A stretch of 64,000 nt of DNA from Pseudomonas alcaligenes (GCF_041729615.1 NZ_CP154874.1:1741001-1805000), one strand, 5' to 3'. Shown: positions 44,698-53,286, counted from the stretch's first letter. Made by a program: numbers and translations. The notes: generated by a model not told the origin, from the letters alone.

Positions 44698-44727
44698 GAC
44701 GATCTGTTGCATAAGTTCGACGATCTG
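44698..44727. promoter_or_regulatory. AraC-type direct repeat GACGATCTG
   Basis: GACGATCTG occurs at 44698-44706 and again at 44719-44727, offset by 21 bp (two helical turns). AraC family monomers typically bind two such same-orientation sites. The downstream copy ends about 25 bases before a TAGTAT -10-like hexamer (44753-44758). No clear -35 is present, which fits an activated promoter for the ahpD-like gene at 44811. Confidence 0.6.
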
Positions 44728-44810
44728 AATCCGAAAGGAAAGACAGCCTTCCTAGTATGGACTCCAAGCTTGATCGACAAGCCGGTTAATCAACCTACTG
44801 GAGAACCACC

Positions 44811-45329
44811 ATGACTCGTATCGCCGCTCTCTCGCTGGACCAGGCCCCCGCTGGCTCGCGCGCTGCCCTCGAAGGCATTCAGAAAGGTCTCGGCTTCATT
44901 CCCAACGCATTCAAGACCCTGGCCCACTCCCCGGCCGCACTCAGCGGTTACCTGGGCCTCGCCCAGGCCCTGGGTAAAAGCTCGCTGAGCGCCGCCGAGC
45001 GCGAAGTCGTCGCCCTCGCCACCTCGCAAGTCAACGGTTGTGACTACTGCCTGGCCGCACACACCTTCTTTGGCGCCAAGGCAGGCTTGAACGACGAGGC
45101 CATTCGCCAAGCCCGCAGCGGTACCCTCAGCGCGGTCGCAACGCTGGCGCAGCAGATCACCGAAAGCCGCGGGCAATTGAGTGACGAGCAGATCGCCGCT
45201 GCGCGCGAGGCCGGCCTCAGCGATGGCCAGATCGTCGAGGTAGTGGCCCAGGTCACGCTGCTGACCCTGACCAACTACCTGAACAACATCGCCACGACCG
45301 ATATCGATTTCCCGCCGTCGGCACGCTAG
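44811..45329 (+). CDS. AhpD/carboxymuconolactone decarboxylase-like peroxidase
   Basis: This 172-residue protein has the AhpD core: EREVVALATSQVNGCDYCLAAHTFFG. Glu64, Cys77, Cys80 and His84 form the CxxC peroxidase motif. The N-terminal half contains GFIPNAFKTLAHSPAAL, typical of the family. It acts as an alkylhydroperoxidase with an unidentified reductant. GGAGAACC gives a good ribosome-binding site. The glutaredoxin gene follows 13 bases after its stop, suggesting it may use that protein. It faces an AraC regulator. Confidence 0.9.
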   Translation: MTRIAALSLDQAPAGSRAALEGIQKGLGFIPNAFKTLAHSPAALSGYLGLAQALGKSSLSAAEREVVALATSQVNGCDYCLAAHTFFGAKAGLNDEAIRQARSGTLSAVATLAQQITESRGQLSDEQIAAAREAGLSDGQIVEVVAQVTLLTLTNYLNNIATTDIDFPPSAR

Positions 45330-45342
45330 GAGGGTAACCGCC

Positions 45343-45597
45343 ATGAGCCAAGTGACTATCTACACCACCCGGCACTGCCCTTACTGCGTAAGTGCCAAGC
45401 GACTGCTGGCGAGCAAGGGGGTCACCCCCCTCGAAATCAATGTCGAGGAGTCGCCGCAGTCTCTGGCGGAAATGCTGCAGCGATCCCAGCGCAGAACCGT
45501 CCCGCAGATCTTCGTGGGTGAGGTGCATGTCGGTGGTTTCGATGATCTGGCAAGCCTCGACCACAAGGGCGGGCTCGATGCGCTGCTGCACGCCTGA
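45343..45597 (+). CDS. grxC: Glutaredoxin 3
   Basis: This 84-residue monocysteine-paired glutaredoxin has the CPYC active site (Cys12, Cys15) followed by a TVPQIFVGEVHVGGFDDL cis-proline and GG motif. It reduces disulfides with glutathione. A GGAGG ribosome-binding site is seen. It is the second gene of the ahpD-like operon and ends just before a strong terminator. As GrxC is also usually found elsewhere in pseudomonads, this may be an extra copy. Confidence 0.92.
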   Translation: MSQVTIYTTRHCPYCVSAKRLLASKGVTPLEINVEESPQSLAEMLQRSQRRTVPQIFVGEVHVGGFDDLASLDHKGGLDALLHA

Positions 45598-45606
45598 TGT
45601 GCCAGA

Positions 45607-45642
45607 GTGCTCCGGAATGAAATTCCATCCGGAGCACTTTTT
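45607..45642 (+). terminator. Rho-independent terminator of the ahpD-grx operon
   Basis: GTGCTCCGG-N13-CCGGAGCAC is a perfect 9-bp stem followed by TTTTT (45638-45642). It lies 10 bases after the glutaredoxin stop. Confidence 0.88.
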
Positions 45643-45913
45643 CTTCCACACGGCACCCGTGTTGCCGGCCGCTCATGGGCAATCCTGGGCGAAGCGCGCT
45701 GCCACCTCCTTGGCGTTCACATTGATCGACAGATGAAACTGCCCCAGGTCCAAATCGAACCGGGAAGCACGGCGAGCCGCACGTCTGTAAACCTTTCATG
45801 ACATCGAGTTTGCACCACCACCCCGCCAGCAAAGCTGATCATCCAGACAACCCCTACCCGGCCGCACTAGAATCAGCAGTCTTTAGTTAGCCGCCTATCC
45901 ATCAAGGACTGCC
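45643..45913. other. Intergenic stretch without a clear gene
   Basis: Apart from the rarD leader I see no intact gene. On the minus strand a short open stretch reads LDLGQFHLSINVNAKEVAAR then FAQDCP and a stop near 45670-45790, with protein-like codon use but no family or start; it may be a gene remnant. TTTAGTT and a modest AGGA precede the rarD ATG at 45914. Confidence 0.3.
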
Positions 45914-46810
45914 ATGCCTTCCGCCCACCCCAGCCGCGGCTATGCCCTCGGCATCGCCGCCTACCTGATCTGGGGCCTGTTCCCGCTGTACTTCAAGGCT
46001 ATCGAGGCCGTACCGGCGCTGGAGATCATCGCCCACCGGGCGATCTGGTCGGCGCTGTTCGGCGCCCTGCTGCTGGCGCTGTGGAAACACCCCGGCTGGT
46101 GGCGCGAACTGCGTGACAACCCCAAGCGCCTGGCGGTGCTCACCGCCAGCGGCCTGCTGATCGCCAGCAACTGGCTGGTGTATGTCTGGGCGGTGAACAA
46201 CGGGCGCATGCTGGAGGCCAGCCTGGGCTACTACATCAACCCGCTGATCAACGTGCTGCTCGGCATGCTGCTGCTCGGCGAGCGCCTGCGCCGCCTGCAA
46301 TGGGTGGCGGTGGGGCTGGCCACCCTCGGCGTGCTGCAGCAGCTGTGGCAGGTCGGCAGCCTGCCCTGGGTGTCGCTGGTGCTGGCGCTGACCTTCGGCT
46401 TCTACGGCCTGATCCGCAAGCAGGCGCCGGTGGCCGCCCTGCCAGGCCTGGTGGTGGAAACCTGGCTGCTGCTGCCGCTGGCGCTCGGCTGGCTGTGGCT
46501 GCACCCGGCCGCGGCCAGTACCCAGGCCGGCTTCTGGAGCAGCAGCGAGGCGCTCTGGCTGATCGCCGCCGGCCCCATCACCCTGGTGCCGCTGCTGTGC
46601 TTCAACGCCGCGGCGCGCCACCTGCCCTACACCACCCTGGGCTTCCTGCAGTACCTCGCGCCCACCCTGGTGCTGCTGCAGGCGGTGCTGCTGTTCGGCG
46701 AGACGCTGGAATCGAGCAAGCTGCTGTCCTTCGTGTGCATCTGGGCGGCGCTGTTCATCTACAGCCTGGACATCTGGCTGGGCCTGCGCCGCCGGGGCCA
46801 GGTCGCCTAG
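45914..46810 (+). CDS. rarD: EamA/RarD family drug/metabolite transporter
   Basis: This 298-residue inner-membrane protein has ten hydrophobic helices arranged as two EamA repeats. The start GYALGIAAYLIWGLFPLYFKAIE is the RarD hallmark; YYINPLINVLLGMLLLGERL and the second repeat GPITLVPLLCFNAAARHLPYTTLGFLQYLAPT follow. RarD-type proteins are implicated in chloramphenicol sensitivity and metabolite export, but the natural substrate is unknown. It is monocistronic. A long non-coding DnaA-box-like region follows. Confidence 0.93.
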   Translation: MPSAHPSRGYALGIAAYLIWGLFPLYFKAIEAVPALEIIAHRAIWSALFGALLLALWKHPGWWRELRDNPKRLAVLTASGLLIASNWLVYVWAVNNGRMLEASLGYYINPLINVLLGMLLLGERLRRLQWVAVGLATLGVLQQLWQVGSLPWVSLVLALTFGFYGLIRKQAPVAALPGLVVETWLLLPLALGWLWLHPAAASTQAGFWSSSEALWLIAAGPITLVPLLCFNAAARHLPYTTLGFLQYLAPTLVLLQAVLLFGETLESSKLLSFVCIWAALFIYSLDIWLGLRRRGQVA

Positions 46811-46872
46811 AAAACGACCAGCTCGGGCGAAGTCACGCCGGCCGGGGGCTGGCGTGGTTGCTCCCGAGCTTT

Positions 46873-46906
46873 TCCACAGGGCCATCCCCAGGCTCTGTGC
46901 ACAAGC
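46873..46906. repeat. 34-bp repeat, copy A
   Basis: Copy A starts TCCACAGG, continues with CCATCCCCAG and ends TGTGCACAAGC. It is the first of three equally long copies in the region 46870-47404; the offset to copy B is 267 bp. Confidence 0.8.
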
Positions 46907-47139
46907 CCGGCGCAGCTGTGCATTTGCTGAGCGAACCGCTGCAACCCACGCCAGGCGCGGGCTGCAGCAAGGAGTCCGCAGACTGTCCACAGCTCTTTCC
47001 CCGTTTCCCGGGGATAGGCTTCCCAGCCTGCGACCCGGCCTTATCCACCGCGACGCGCCGGCCGGACGGCTGATCAGGAAACACCCAGGCGGCTGCAGGC
47101 CGCGCCCGGCCTGGCGCACAGCGATAAGTCCGCCGGCTA

Positions 47140-47173
47140 TCCACAGCCTCATCCCCAGTCTTTGTGCACAAGC
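47140..47173. repeat. 34-bp repeat, copy B
   Basis: Copy B starts TCCACAGCC, continues with TCATCCCCAG and ends TTTGTGCACAAGC, with the palindrome TTGTGCACAA. It is 231 bp before copy C. Confidence 0.8.
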
Positions 47174-47370
47174 GCTTGATATTGCTGGTTTTCTGAGCGA
47201 AACGCGGGAGCCCGCGGCAGGCCTGGCGCGCAGCGGCCATCCCCCAGCCTGCGCACAGCTTCATCCACAGCTTTCGGGGATATCCACCCGACACCGGGCG
47301 CTGGCTGAAAAACGCGCAACAGGCCGCAGACCGCGCCGCCCGCGGGATGGGCGGACTTATCCCCATGCCG

Positions 47371-47404
47371 CCCACAGAGCCATCCCCGCCATTTGTGCAC
47401 AAGC
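47371..47404. repeat. 34-bp repeat, copy C
   Basis: Copy C starts CCCACAGAG, continues with CCATCCCCG and ends ATTTGTGCACAAGC. All three copies are exactly 34 bp without indels. Confidence 0.8.
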
Positions 47405-47436
47405 CCTTGAATCTGCAGCTTTTTTGACCAGGCATG

Positions 47437-47472
47437 AAAAAGCCCCGGGGCACTAGGCAGTGCGCCGGGGCT
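47437..47472 (-). terminator. Terminator downstream of the ACT-domain gene
   Basis: The stem AGCCCCGG/CCGGGGCT (47441-47448 and 47465-47472) has an inner stem GCACT-aggc-AGTGC. It is followed on the minus strand by TTTTT (A tract 47437-47441). It ends transcription of the gene at 47512-48030. Confidence 0.85.
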
Positions 47473-47511
47473 CCCCAGACTATCCACAGCTTCACCCACG
47501 CATTCTGGGGA

Positions 47512-48030
47512 TCACTCCTCGCTGCGCAGGTTCAGCTCCACCATCAGGTCGTCGGCCAGGGTTTCCAGCTTGTCCTGCAGCTGGTCCAGCGACAGGTCCA
47601 GCGGTACCGCCAGCAGCGCCTCGGCATGGAACAGCGGCTCGCTGCTCATCGGCGCCGGCGCCACCTCGGTGGTCAGGCTCTCCAGGTTGACGCCGTGCTC
47701 GGCGAGCAGGCGGGTGATGTCGCGGACGATGCCCGGGCGGTCGTTACCCACCAGGTCGAGATGGATGGGCTTCCAGGTGCAGACCGGCTCGATGCCGCTC
47801 TCCGCCACCAGCACGCGGATGCCTTGGCTGTTCAGGGCCTGCAGGCCTTCGACCAGCTCGTCGTAACCCTCGGCGGGTACCGCCACCTTGAGGATACCGG
47901 CGAACTGCCCGGCCATGCGCGACATGCGGCTCTCCAGCCAGTTGCCGCCGTGCGCGGCGATGCACTGGGCGATACGTTCGACCAGGCCGGGCTGGTCGGG
48001 GGCGATGACGGTGAGTACCAGATGATCCAC
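47512..48030 (-). CDS. ACT-domain protein (GcvR-like)
   Basis: This 172-residue protein carries two ACT domains in tandem. The first begins DHLVLTVIAPDQPGLVERIAQCIAAHGGNWLESRMSRMAGQFAG; the second HLDLVGNDRPGIVRDITRLLAEHGVNLESLTTEVAPAP. GcvR-type proteins are post-translational regulators of the glycine cleavage repressor system, but the exact role here is unproven. I took GTG at 48030, six bases after AAGGAG; a TTG at 48036 is also in frame. A terminator at 47437 follows, after one DnaA-box-like site. Confidence 0.8.
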   Translation of the reverse strand: MDHLVLTVIAPDQPGLVERIAQCIAAHGGNWLESRMSRMAGQFAGILKVAVPAEGYDELVEGLQALNSQGIRVLVAESGIEPVCTWKPIHLDLVGNDRPGIVRDITRLLAEHGVNLESLTTEVAPAPMSSEPLFHAEALLAVPLDLSLDQLQDKLETLADDLMVELNLRSEE

Positions 48031-48044
48031 GTGCAACTCCTTGT

Positions 48045-48494
48045 TCAGGGCTTGAGGCCGAGCCAGTAGGTATAAAACACCTCATCGCGCACATAGCCAA
48101 GCTTTTCGTAGAGCGCCTGGCCGGCCAGATTGTCCTTCGCCGTCTCCAGCTGCAGGCCGCAGGCGCCACTGGCCTCGGCATGGGCGCGGGCGGCGTTCAT
48201 CAGCTGTTCGGCCAGGCCCTGGCGGCGTCCCGCCGGGCTGACGTACAGATCGCTGAGGAGGAAAGCCTGCGCCATGTGCAACGAGGCGAAAAAGGGGTAC
48301 AGCTGGACGAAGCCCAGCGCCTGGCCGGCCTCGTCGCGGGCGATGAACAGCACCGAGTCGCCGCGCTCAAGGCGGGCGGCGAGGAAAGCACTGACCTCGG
48401 GCAGCGGGCGCGGCACCCGGTAGAAGTCCAGGTAGCCGGCGAACAGCTCGGCCAGTTCGGGGAGATCGGCGGGTTGGGCACGACTGATCGGCAT
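48045..48494 (-). CDS. GNAT-family N-acetyltransferase
   Basis: This 149-residue acetyltransferase has LLSDLYVSPAGRRQGLAEQLMNAARAHAEASG, which includes the R/Q-x-x-G-x-G/A acetyl-CoA loop. LQLETAKDNLAGQALYEKLGYVRDE follows as motif B. GGAGGCAGT gives a ribosome-binding site before the ATG at 48494. It follows the glcB promoter region divergently. Its substrate is unknown. From memory the same gene sits next to glcB in P. aeruginosa. Confidence 0.9.
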   Translation of the reverse strand: MPISRAQPADLPELAELFAGYLDFYRVPRPLPEVSAFLAARLERGDSVLFIARDEAGQALGFVQLYPFFASLHMAQAFLLSDLYVSPAGRRQGLAEQLMNAARAHAEASGACGLQLETAKDNLAGQALYEKLGYVRDEVFYTYWLGLKP

Positions 48495-48698
48495 ACTGCC
48501 TCCGGGATCGGCAAAGCCCGCAGTATAGCCCCGGGCGGGGAGCCCCATGCGGCAAGGCCCCGGCCAGCCCGGCAGCAGCCCGCGCCGCCCGACAGGCGCG
48601 CACAGTTTGTGACTGATTTTTCACGACGAGTCATGTAGTATCCGCCGACTCTTACTACATGGCCTTCCGGCCCTGTTCTGCATCAAGTGAGGCAAGCA

Positions 48699-50876
48699 AT
48701 GACTGAGCGCGTTCAAGTAGGTGGTCTGCAGGTCGCCAAGGCCCTTTACGACTTCATCAACAACGAAGCCATCCCCGGCACCGGCATCGCTGCCGACAAG
48801 TTCTGGGCCGGCGCCGAAGCCGTGATCAACGAGCTGGCTCCGAAGAACCGCGCCCTGCTGGCCAAACGCGATGCCCTGCAGGCCCAGATCGACGCCTGGC
48901 ACCAGGCCCGCAAGGGCCAGGCGCATGACGCCGTCGCCTACAAGGCGTTCCTCCAGGAAATCGGCTACCTGCTGCCGGAACCGGCCGACTTCCAGGCCAC
49001 CACGCAGAACGTCGACGAGGAAATCGCCCGCCTGGCCGGCCCGCAGCTGGTGGTGCCGGTGATGAACGCGCGCTTCGCCCTGAACGCTTCCAACGCCCGC
49101 TGGGGCTCGCTGTACGATGCCCTCTACGGCACCGACGTGATCAGCGAAGAGAACGGCGCCGAGAAGGGCAAGGGCTACAACAAGGTCCGCGGTGACAAGG
49201 TGATCGCCTTCGCCCGCGCCTTCCTCGACGAAGCCGCCCCGCTGGAAGGCGCTTCCCACGTCGACGCCACCGCCTACGTGGTGAAGAACGGCCAGCTGGC
49301 CGTAACCCTGAAGAACGGCAGCGAAGTCGGCCTGCAGAACGCCGCCCAGTTCGTCGCCTTCCAGGGCGATGCAGCCCAGCCGAAGGCCGTGCTGCTCAAG
49401 CACAACGGCCTGCACTTCGAGATCCAGATCGACCCGAGCAGCCCGATCGGCCAGACCGACGCAGCCGGCGTGAAGGACGTGCTGATGGAGTCCGCGCTGA
49501 CCACCATCATGGACTGCGAAGACTCCGTGGCCGCCGTCGATGCCGACGACAAGGTCGTGGTCTACCGCAACTGGCTGGGCCTGATGAAAGGCGACCTGGC
49601 CGAGGAAGTTTCCAAGGGCGGCACCACCTTCACCCGCACCATGAACCCGGACCGCGTCTACACCAAGGCCGACGGCTCCGAGCTGACCCTGCACGGCCGC
49701 AGCCTGCTGTTCGTGCGCAACGTCGGCCACCTGATGACCAACCCGGCGATCCTCGACGCCGCCGGCAACGAGATTCCGGAAGGCATCCAGGACGGCCTGT
49801 TCACCAGCCTGATCGCCATCCACAACCTGAATGGCAACACCAGCCGCAAGAACAGCCGCACCGGCTCGGTGTACATCGTCAAGCCGAAAATGCACGGCCC
49901 GGAAGAAGTGGCCTTCGCCGCCGAAATCTTCTCCCGCGTCGAGGACGTCCTCGGCCTGCCGCGCAACACCCTGAAAGTCGGCATCATGGACGAAGAGCGC
50001 CGCACCACCGTCAACCTCAAGGCCTGCATCAAGGCCGCCAGCGAGCGCGTGGTATTTATCAACACCGGCTTCCTCGACCGTACCGGTGACGAAATCCACA
50101 CCTCCATGGAAGCCGGCGCCATGGTGCGCAAGGCCGCCATGAAGAGCGAGAAGTGGATCGGTGCCTACGAGAACAACAACGTCGACATCGGCCTGGCCAC
50201 CGGCCTGCAGGGCCGCGCGCAGATCGGCAAGGGCATGTGGGCCATGCCCGACCTGATGGCCGGCATGCTCGAGCAAAAGATCGTCCACCCGATGGCCGGC
50301 GCCAACACCGCCTGGGTGCCGTCGCCGACCGCCGCCACCCTGCACGCCCTGCATTACCACAAGGTCGACGTGTTCGCCCGTCAGGCCGAGCTGGCCAAGC
50401 GCACCCCGGCGTCCATCGACGACATCCTGACCATCCCGCTGGCGCCGAACACCAACTGGACCGCCGAGGAAATCCAGAACGAACTGGACAACAACTCGCA
50501 GGGCATCCTCGGCTACGTGGTGCGCTGGATCGACCAGGGCGTCGGCTGCTCCAAGGTGCCGGACATCAACGACGTCGGCCTGATGGAAGACCGCGCCACC
50601 CTGCGCATCTCCAGCCAGTTGCTGGCCAACTGGCTGCGCCACGGCGTGGTCACCGAGGCGCAGATCGTCGAGAGCCTCAAGCGCATGGCCCCGGTGGTCG
50701 ACCGGCAGAACGCCAACGACCCGCTGTACCGCCCGCTGGCGCCGAACTTCGACAGCAACATCGCCTTCCAGGCCGCCCTGGAGCTGGTGGTCGAAGGCAC
50801 CAAGCAGCCGAACGGCTACACCGAGCCAGTCCTGCACCGTCGCCGCCGCGAGTTCAAGGCCGCCAACGGCCTCTGA
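48699..50876 (+). CDS. glcB: Malate synthase G
   Basis: This 725-residue enzyme condenses glyoxylate with acetyl-CoA to malate. Conserved segments include [73 protein letters not shown] and [23 protein letters not shown]. Length is normal for malate synthase G. A GAGGCAAGC ribosome-binding site precedes the ATG. The gene stands alone, with a strong terminator at 50892. It is divergent from the GNAT gene. Confidence 0.98.
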   Translation: MTERVQVGGLQVAKALYDFINNEAIPGTGIAADKFWAGAEAVINELAPKNRALLAKRDALQAQIDAWHQARKGQAHDAVAYKAFLQEIGYLLPEPADFQATTQNVDEEIARLAGPQLVVPVMNARFALNASNARWGSLYDALYGTDVISEENGAEKGKGYNKVRGDKVIAFARAFLDEAAPLEGASHVDATAYVVKNGQLAVTLKNGSEVGLQNAAQFVAFQGDAAQPKAVLLKHNGLHFEIQIDPSSPIGQTDAAGVKDVLMESALTTIMDCEDSVAAVDADDKVVVYRNWLGLMKGDLAEEVSKGGTTFTRTMNPDRVYTKADGSELTLHGRSLLFVRNVGHLMTNPAILDAAGNEIPEGIQDGLFTSLIAIHNLNGNTSRKNSRTGSVYIVKPKMHGPEEVAFAAEIFSRVEDVLGLPRNTLKVGIMDEERRTTVNLKACIKAASERVVFINTGFLDRTGDEIHTSMEAGAMVRKAAMKSEKWIGAYENNNVDIGLATGLQGRAQIGKGMWAMPDLMAGMLEQKIVHPMAGANTAWVPSPTAATLHALHYHKVDVFARQAELAKRTPASIDDILTIPLAPNTNWTAEEIQNELDNNSQGILGYVVRWIDQGVGCSKVPDINDVGLMEDRATLRISSQLLANWLRHGVVTEAQIVESLKRMAPVVDRQNANDPLYRPLAPNFDSNIAFQAALELVVEGTKQPNGYTEPVLHRRRREFKAANGL

Positions 50877-50891
50877 TTCCGCCGCAACGCA

Positions 50892-50917
50892 AAAGCCGCC
50901 CCTCGGGGCGGCTTTTT
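50892..50917 (+). terminator. Rho-independent terminator of glcB
   Basis: The stem AAAGCCGCCCC/GGGGCGGCTTT with a CTCG-type loop is followed by TTTTTT. It lies 16 bases after the glcB stop and stands between convergent glcB and speB. Confidence 0.9.
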
Positions 50918-50969
50918 TATTCCGGGCAATATTCTCGTGGCTCAGTCGTTACGGCAGCGGCTTGCCCCC

Positions 50970-51932
50970 TCAGCGCTCGCCCAGCTTATGCCGCGCGGCA
51001 TACAGGCAGACCATCTCCATCGCCAGGGTTGCCCCGGCCAGGGCGGTGACCTCGGCGTGGTCGTAGGGCGGCGCCACCTCCACCACGTCCATGCCGACCA
51101 GGTTGATGCCGCGCAGGCCGCGCAGTATCTCCAGCGCCTGGTGGCTGGACAGGCCGCCGCACACCGGCGTGCCGGTGCCGGGGGCGAAGGCCGGATCGAG
51201 ACAGTCGATGTCGAAGGTCAGGTACACCGGCTGGTCGCCGACACGGGCGCGGATCAGCTCGGCGATCTGCTCCGGGGTGCTGCGGTTGACCTGGCGTGCA
51301 TCCAGCACCGCAAAGCCCATCACGTCGTCGTTGGTGGTGCGCAGGCCGACCTGCACCGAGCGCGCCGGGTCGACCAGGCCCTCGCGGGCGGCGTGGTAGA
51401 ACATGGTGCCGTGGTCGATGCGTGCGCCCTCCTCGTCCGGCCAGGTGTCGCTGTGCGCGTCGAAGTGGATCAGCGCCAGCGGGCCATGCTTGCGGGCATG
51501 GGCCTTGAGCAGCGGGTAGCTGATGAAGTGGTCGCCGCCCAGGGTGAGCATGGCGCAGCCGGCGGCGAGAATCCTCTCGGCGTGGGCCTCGATGGCCGCC
51601 GGGGTGGCCTGCGGGGTGCCGTGGTCGAAATGGCAGTCGCCGTAGTCGATGCAGGCCAGCAGGTCGAAGGGATCGAACTCCCAGGGGAAATGCCGGGCCC
51701 AGGCCGATTGAATGGAGGCGGCACGGATGGCGCGCGGGCCGAAGCGGCTCCCGGGCCTGTTGGTGGTGGCGGTGTCGAAGGGTACGCCGCTGACCACCAG
51801 GTCCACGCCGCGCAGATCGCGGGTATAGCGGCGGCGCATGAAGCTGGTGATGCCGGCGTAGGTCGGCTCGGCACAGGTGCCGTAGAGGCTGTCGCGGGTG
51901 ATGGCCTGGTCGTTGTCGAAGGCGTGGTCCAT
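50970..51932 (-). CDS. speB: Agmatinase (arginase/ureohydrolase family)
   Basis: This 320-residue binuclear manganese ureohydrolase has the metal motifs GGDHFISYP, HFDAHSDTW and FDIDCLDP, plus SRFGPRAIRAASIQSAW. The family includes agmatinase, guanidinobutyrase and guanidinopropionase; I call agmatinase because the sequence matches the Pseudomonas SpeB annotation in memory, but substrate is not certain. It lies downstream of a polyamine-type binding protein gene, which supports a polyamine role. A repeat element (52019-52102) sits between the two genes. Confidence 0.82.
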   Translation of the reverse strand: MDHAFDNDQAITRDSLYGTCAEPTYAGITSFMRRRYTRDLRGVDLVVSGVPFDTATTNRPGSRFGPRAIRAASIQSAWARHFPWEFDPFDLLACIDYGDCHFDHGTPQATPAAIEAHAERILAAGCAMLTLGGDHFISYPLLKAHARKHGPLALIHFDAHSDTWPDEEGARIDHGTMFYHAAREGLVDPARSVQVGLRTTNDDVMGFAVLDARQVNRSTPEQIAELIRARVGDQPVYLTFDIDCLDPAFAPGTGTPVCGGLSSHQALEILRGLRGINLVGMDVVEVAPPYDHAEVTALAGATLAMEMVCLYAARHKLGER

Positions 51933-52018
51933 GGTCGCTTACTCGAAGGGAACGGACCGCTCATGGCCGGAGCGGTCATACGGCTGGGCAGAGGCTGTTT
52001 CGGGTCTTTTGAGCTAGA

Positions 52019-52102
52019 GCCAGGCAAGGCGAAATTGTGCGAGGGCGCGGAGTTTACGAGCTGTAAATGAGCAGCCCGAGCCCAATTTCAACGCAGCCTG
52101 GC
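52019..52102. repeat. 84-bp nested inverted-repeat element
   Basis: The outer arms GCCAGGC (52019-52025) and GCCTGGC (52096-52102) enclose GAAATTG (52031-52037) with CAATTTC (52083-52089). An inner stem TTTAC-gagct-GTAAA (52053-52067) is inside. The element lies between two minus-strand genes and has no gene in it. I recall similar sequences scattered in other Pseudomonas genomes, but that could not be tested here. Confidence 0.6.
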
Positions 52103-52130
52103 CGACGATCAAGAGAGCCGAGACTGCCTC

Positions 52131-53204
52131 TCAGTACTGGGTGCGGAAGGCGGCCCATAGCCGGGTGCGCTCGCGCTGCACGCGCAGCGGCAGGATCTGC
52201 TCGGCGAACAGCTTTTCGCGCACCGCCCTGGGCGGGTAGATGTGCGGATCGCCACTCACCGCCGCGTCCAGCAACGGGGTGGCGGCGCGGTTGGCGTTGG
52301 CGAAGTACAGCGAGTTGGTCAGCTCGGCGATCGCCTCGGGCCTGAGCATGTAGTCGATGAAGGCGCGTGCGGCCTCGGGGTGCGGCGCGTCGACGGGGAT
52401 GGCCATGGTGTCGAACCAGATCAGCGTGCCCTCGCGCGGGATGCGGTAGACCACCTCGAACGGCTGCCCGGCCTCGGCGGCGCGGGCGGCGGCCATGCCG
52501 GCGTCGCCGGTATAGGTCAGCGCCAGGCAGATCTCGCCCTTGGCCAGGTCGTCGATGTGCCGTGCGGTGGCGACATAGCGCAGGTTGGGCTGCAGCCCGG
52601 CGAGCAGTCCTTTCACCGCCTGCAGGTCCTGCGCGTCGTGGGAGTAGGGCTTGCGTCCCAGGTAGTTGAGGGCGATGGCCACCACCTCCTGCGGCGAGTC
52701 GAGCACGGCGATGCCACAGTCCTTGAGCTTGCCGGCGTACTCCGGCTTGAACAGCAGGCCGAGGCTGTCCAGCGCCACCCCGGGCAGGCGTTTTTCCACC
52801 GCCTGCTTGTTGAGGCCGAGGCCGACCGTGCCCCAGGTGTAAGGCACGCCGTAGCGGTTGCCGGGGTCGATGAAGGCCAGCTTGGCGAGCATCTCCGGAT
52901 CGAGGTTGGCGGCGTTGCCCAGCGCGCCCACCGGCTGCACGGCCCCGGCCTGGATGGCCCGGGCCAGGCCGCTGGAGGCCGGGAACACGACGTCGTAGCC
53001 GCTGCCGCCGGTGAGCAGCTTGGCGTCCAGCACCTCGGTGCTGTCGAAGGTGTCGTACTTGACCCGGATGCCGCTCTCGGCCTGGAAGCGCTTGAGCGCC
53101 TCAGGCGCCACGTAGTCGGCCCAGTTGTACAGGTTGAGGGTCTGCTCCGCGGCCTGCAGCGGCAGGGCGAGGGCGGTGAGCAACAGACTGGCGGCAAGGC
53201 GCAT
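52131..53204 (-). CDS. Polyamine (spermidine/putrescine) ABC transporter substrate-binding protein
   Basis: This 357-residue periplasmic protein has signal peptide MRLAASLLLTALALPLQA. The PotD/PotF opening follows: LNLYNWADYVAPEALKRFQAESGIRVKYDTFDSTEVLDAKLL. DVVFPASSGLARAIQAG and YGVPYTWGTVGLGLNK also fit. It binds polyamines or similar compounds for ABC uptake, but no transporter permease or ATPase gene is nearby. It is divergent from a LysR gene and upstream of speB on the same strand. GGAGG precedes the ATG. Confidence 0.88.
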   Translation of the reverse strand: MRLAASLLLTALALPLQAAEQTLNLYNWADYVAPEALKRFQAESGIRVKYDTFDSTEVLDAKLLTGGSGYDVVFPASSGLARAIQAGAVQPVGALGNAANLDPEMLAKLAFIDPGNRYGVPYTWGTVGLGLNKQAVEKRLPGVALDSLGLLFKPEYAGKLKDCGIAVLDSPQEVVAIALNYLGRKPYSHDAQDLQAVKGLLAGLQPNLRYVATARHIDDLAKGEICLALTYTGDAGMAAARAAEAGQPFEVVYRIPREGTLIWFDTMAIPVDAPHPEAARAFIDYMLRPEAIAELTNSLYFANANRAATPLLDAAVSGDPHIYPPRAVREKLFAEQILPLRVQRERTRLWAAFRTQY

Positions 53205-53286
53205 GGCGGGTTTCCTCCGGCGTTGGCGGTGTGCCCGGCCGCTCTGCGGCGACCTGGGCGATGGCGGCATCCTGCGCCGGCATTTG

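Larger units (their letters stand above)
46870..47488. other. Non-coding region with DnaA-box-like motifs (possible DnaA-binding locus)
   Basis: The 700-bp interval 46811-47511 has no convincing gene. It carries many TTATCCACA-like 9-mers: TTTTCCACA 46870-46878, CTGTCCACA 46983-46991, TTATCCACC 47041-47049, CTATCCACA 47137-47145, TCATCCACA 47261-47269, TTATCCCCA 47357-47365 and CTATCCACA 47480-47488. Six have one mismatch and CTGTCCACA has two. Three palindromic TGTGCACA sites lie in 34-bp repeats. Frames inside it contain only tandem repeats of low-complexity Trp/Gly/Cys/Arg peptides. A secondary DnaA-binding site (titration, reactivation or origin) is inferred, not proven. Confidence 0.55.

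Noticed and set aside
45607..45801. A 64-codon plus-strand frame after grxC
   Set aside because: It starts in the terminator hairpin and has no ribosome-binding site or family.
46833..47495. A 220-codon frame on the minus strand in the DnaA-box-like region
   Set aside because: Its repeated Cys/Thr/Gly peptides (LCTNGGDGSV, LCTKTGDEAV, LCTEPGDGPV) are translations of DNA repeats; no start signal or known domain is present.
48621..50837. A 738-codon open frame antisense to glcB
   Set aside because: It is a GC-rich shadow of glcB; the peptide is a low-complexity Gly/Val/His/Gln sequence without any domain and the sense strand encodes a complete malate synthase G.
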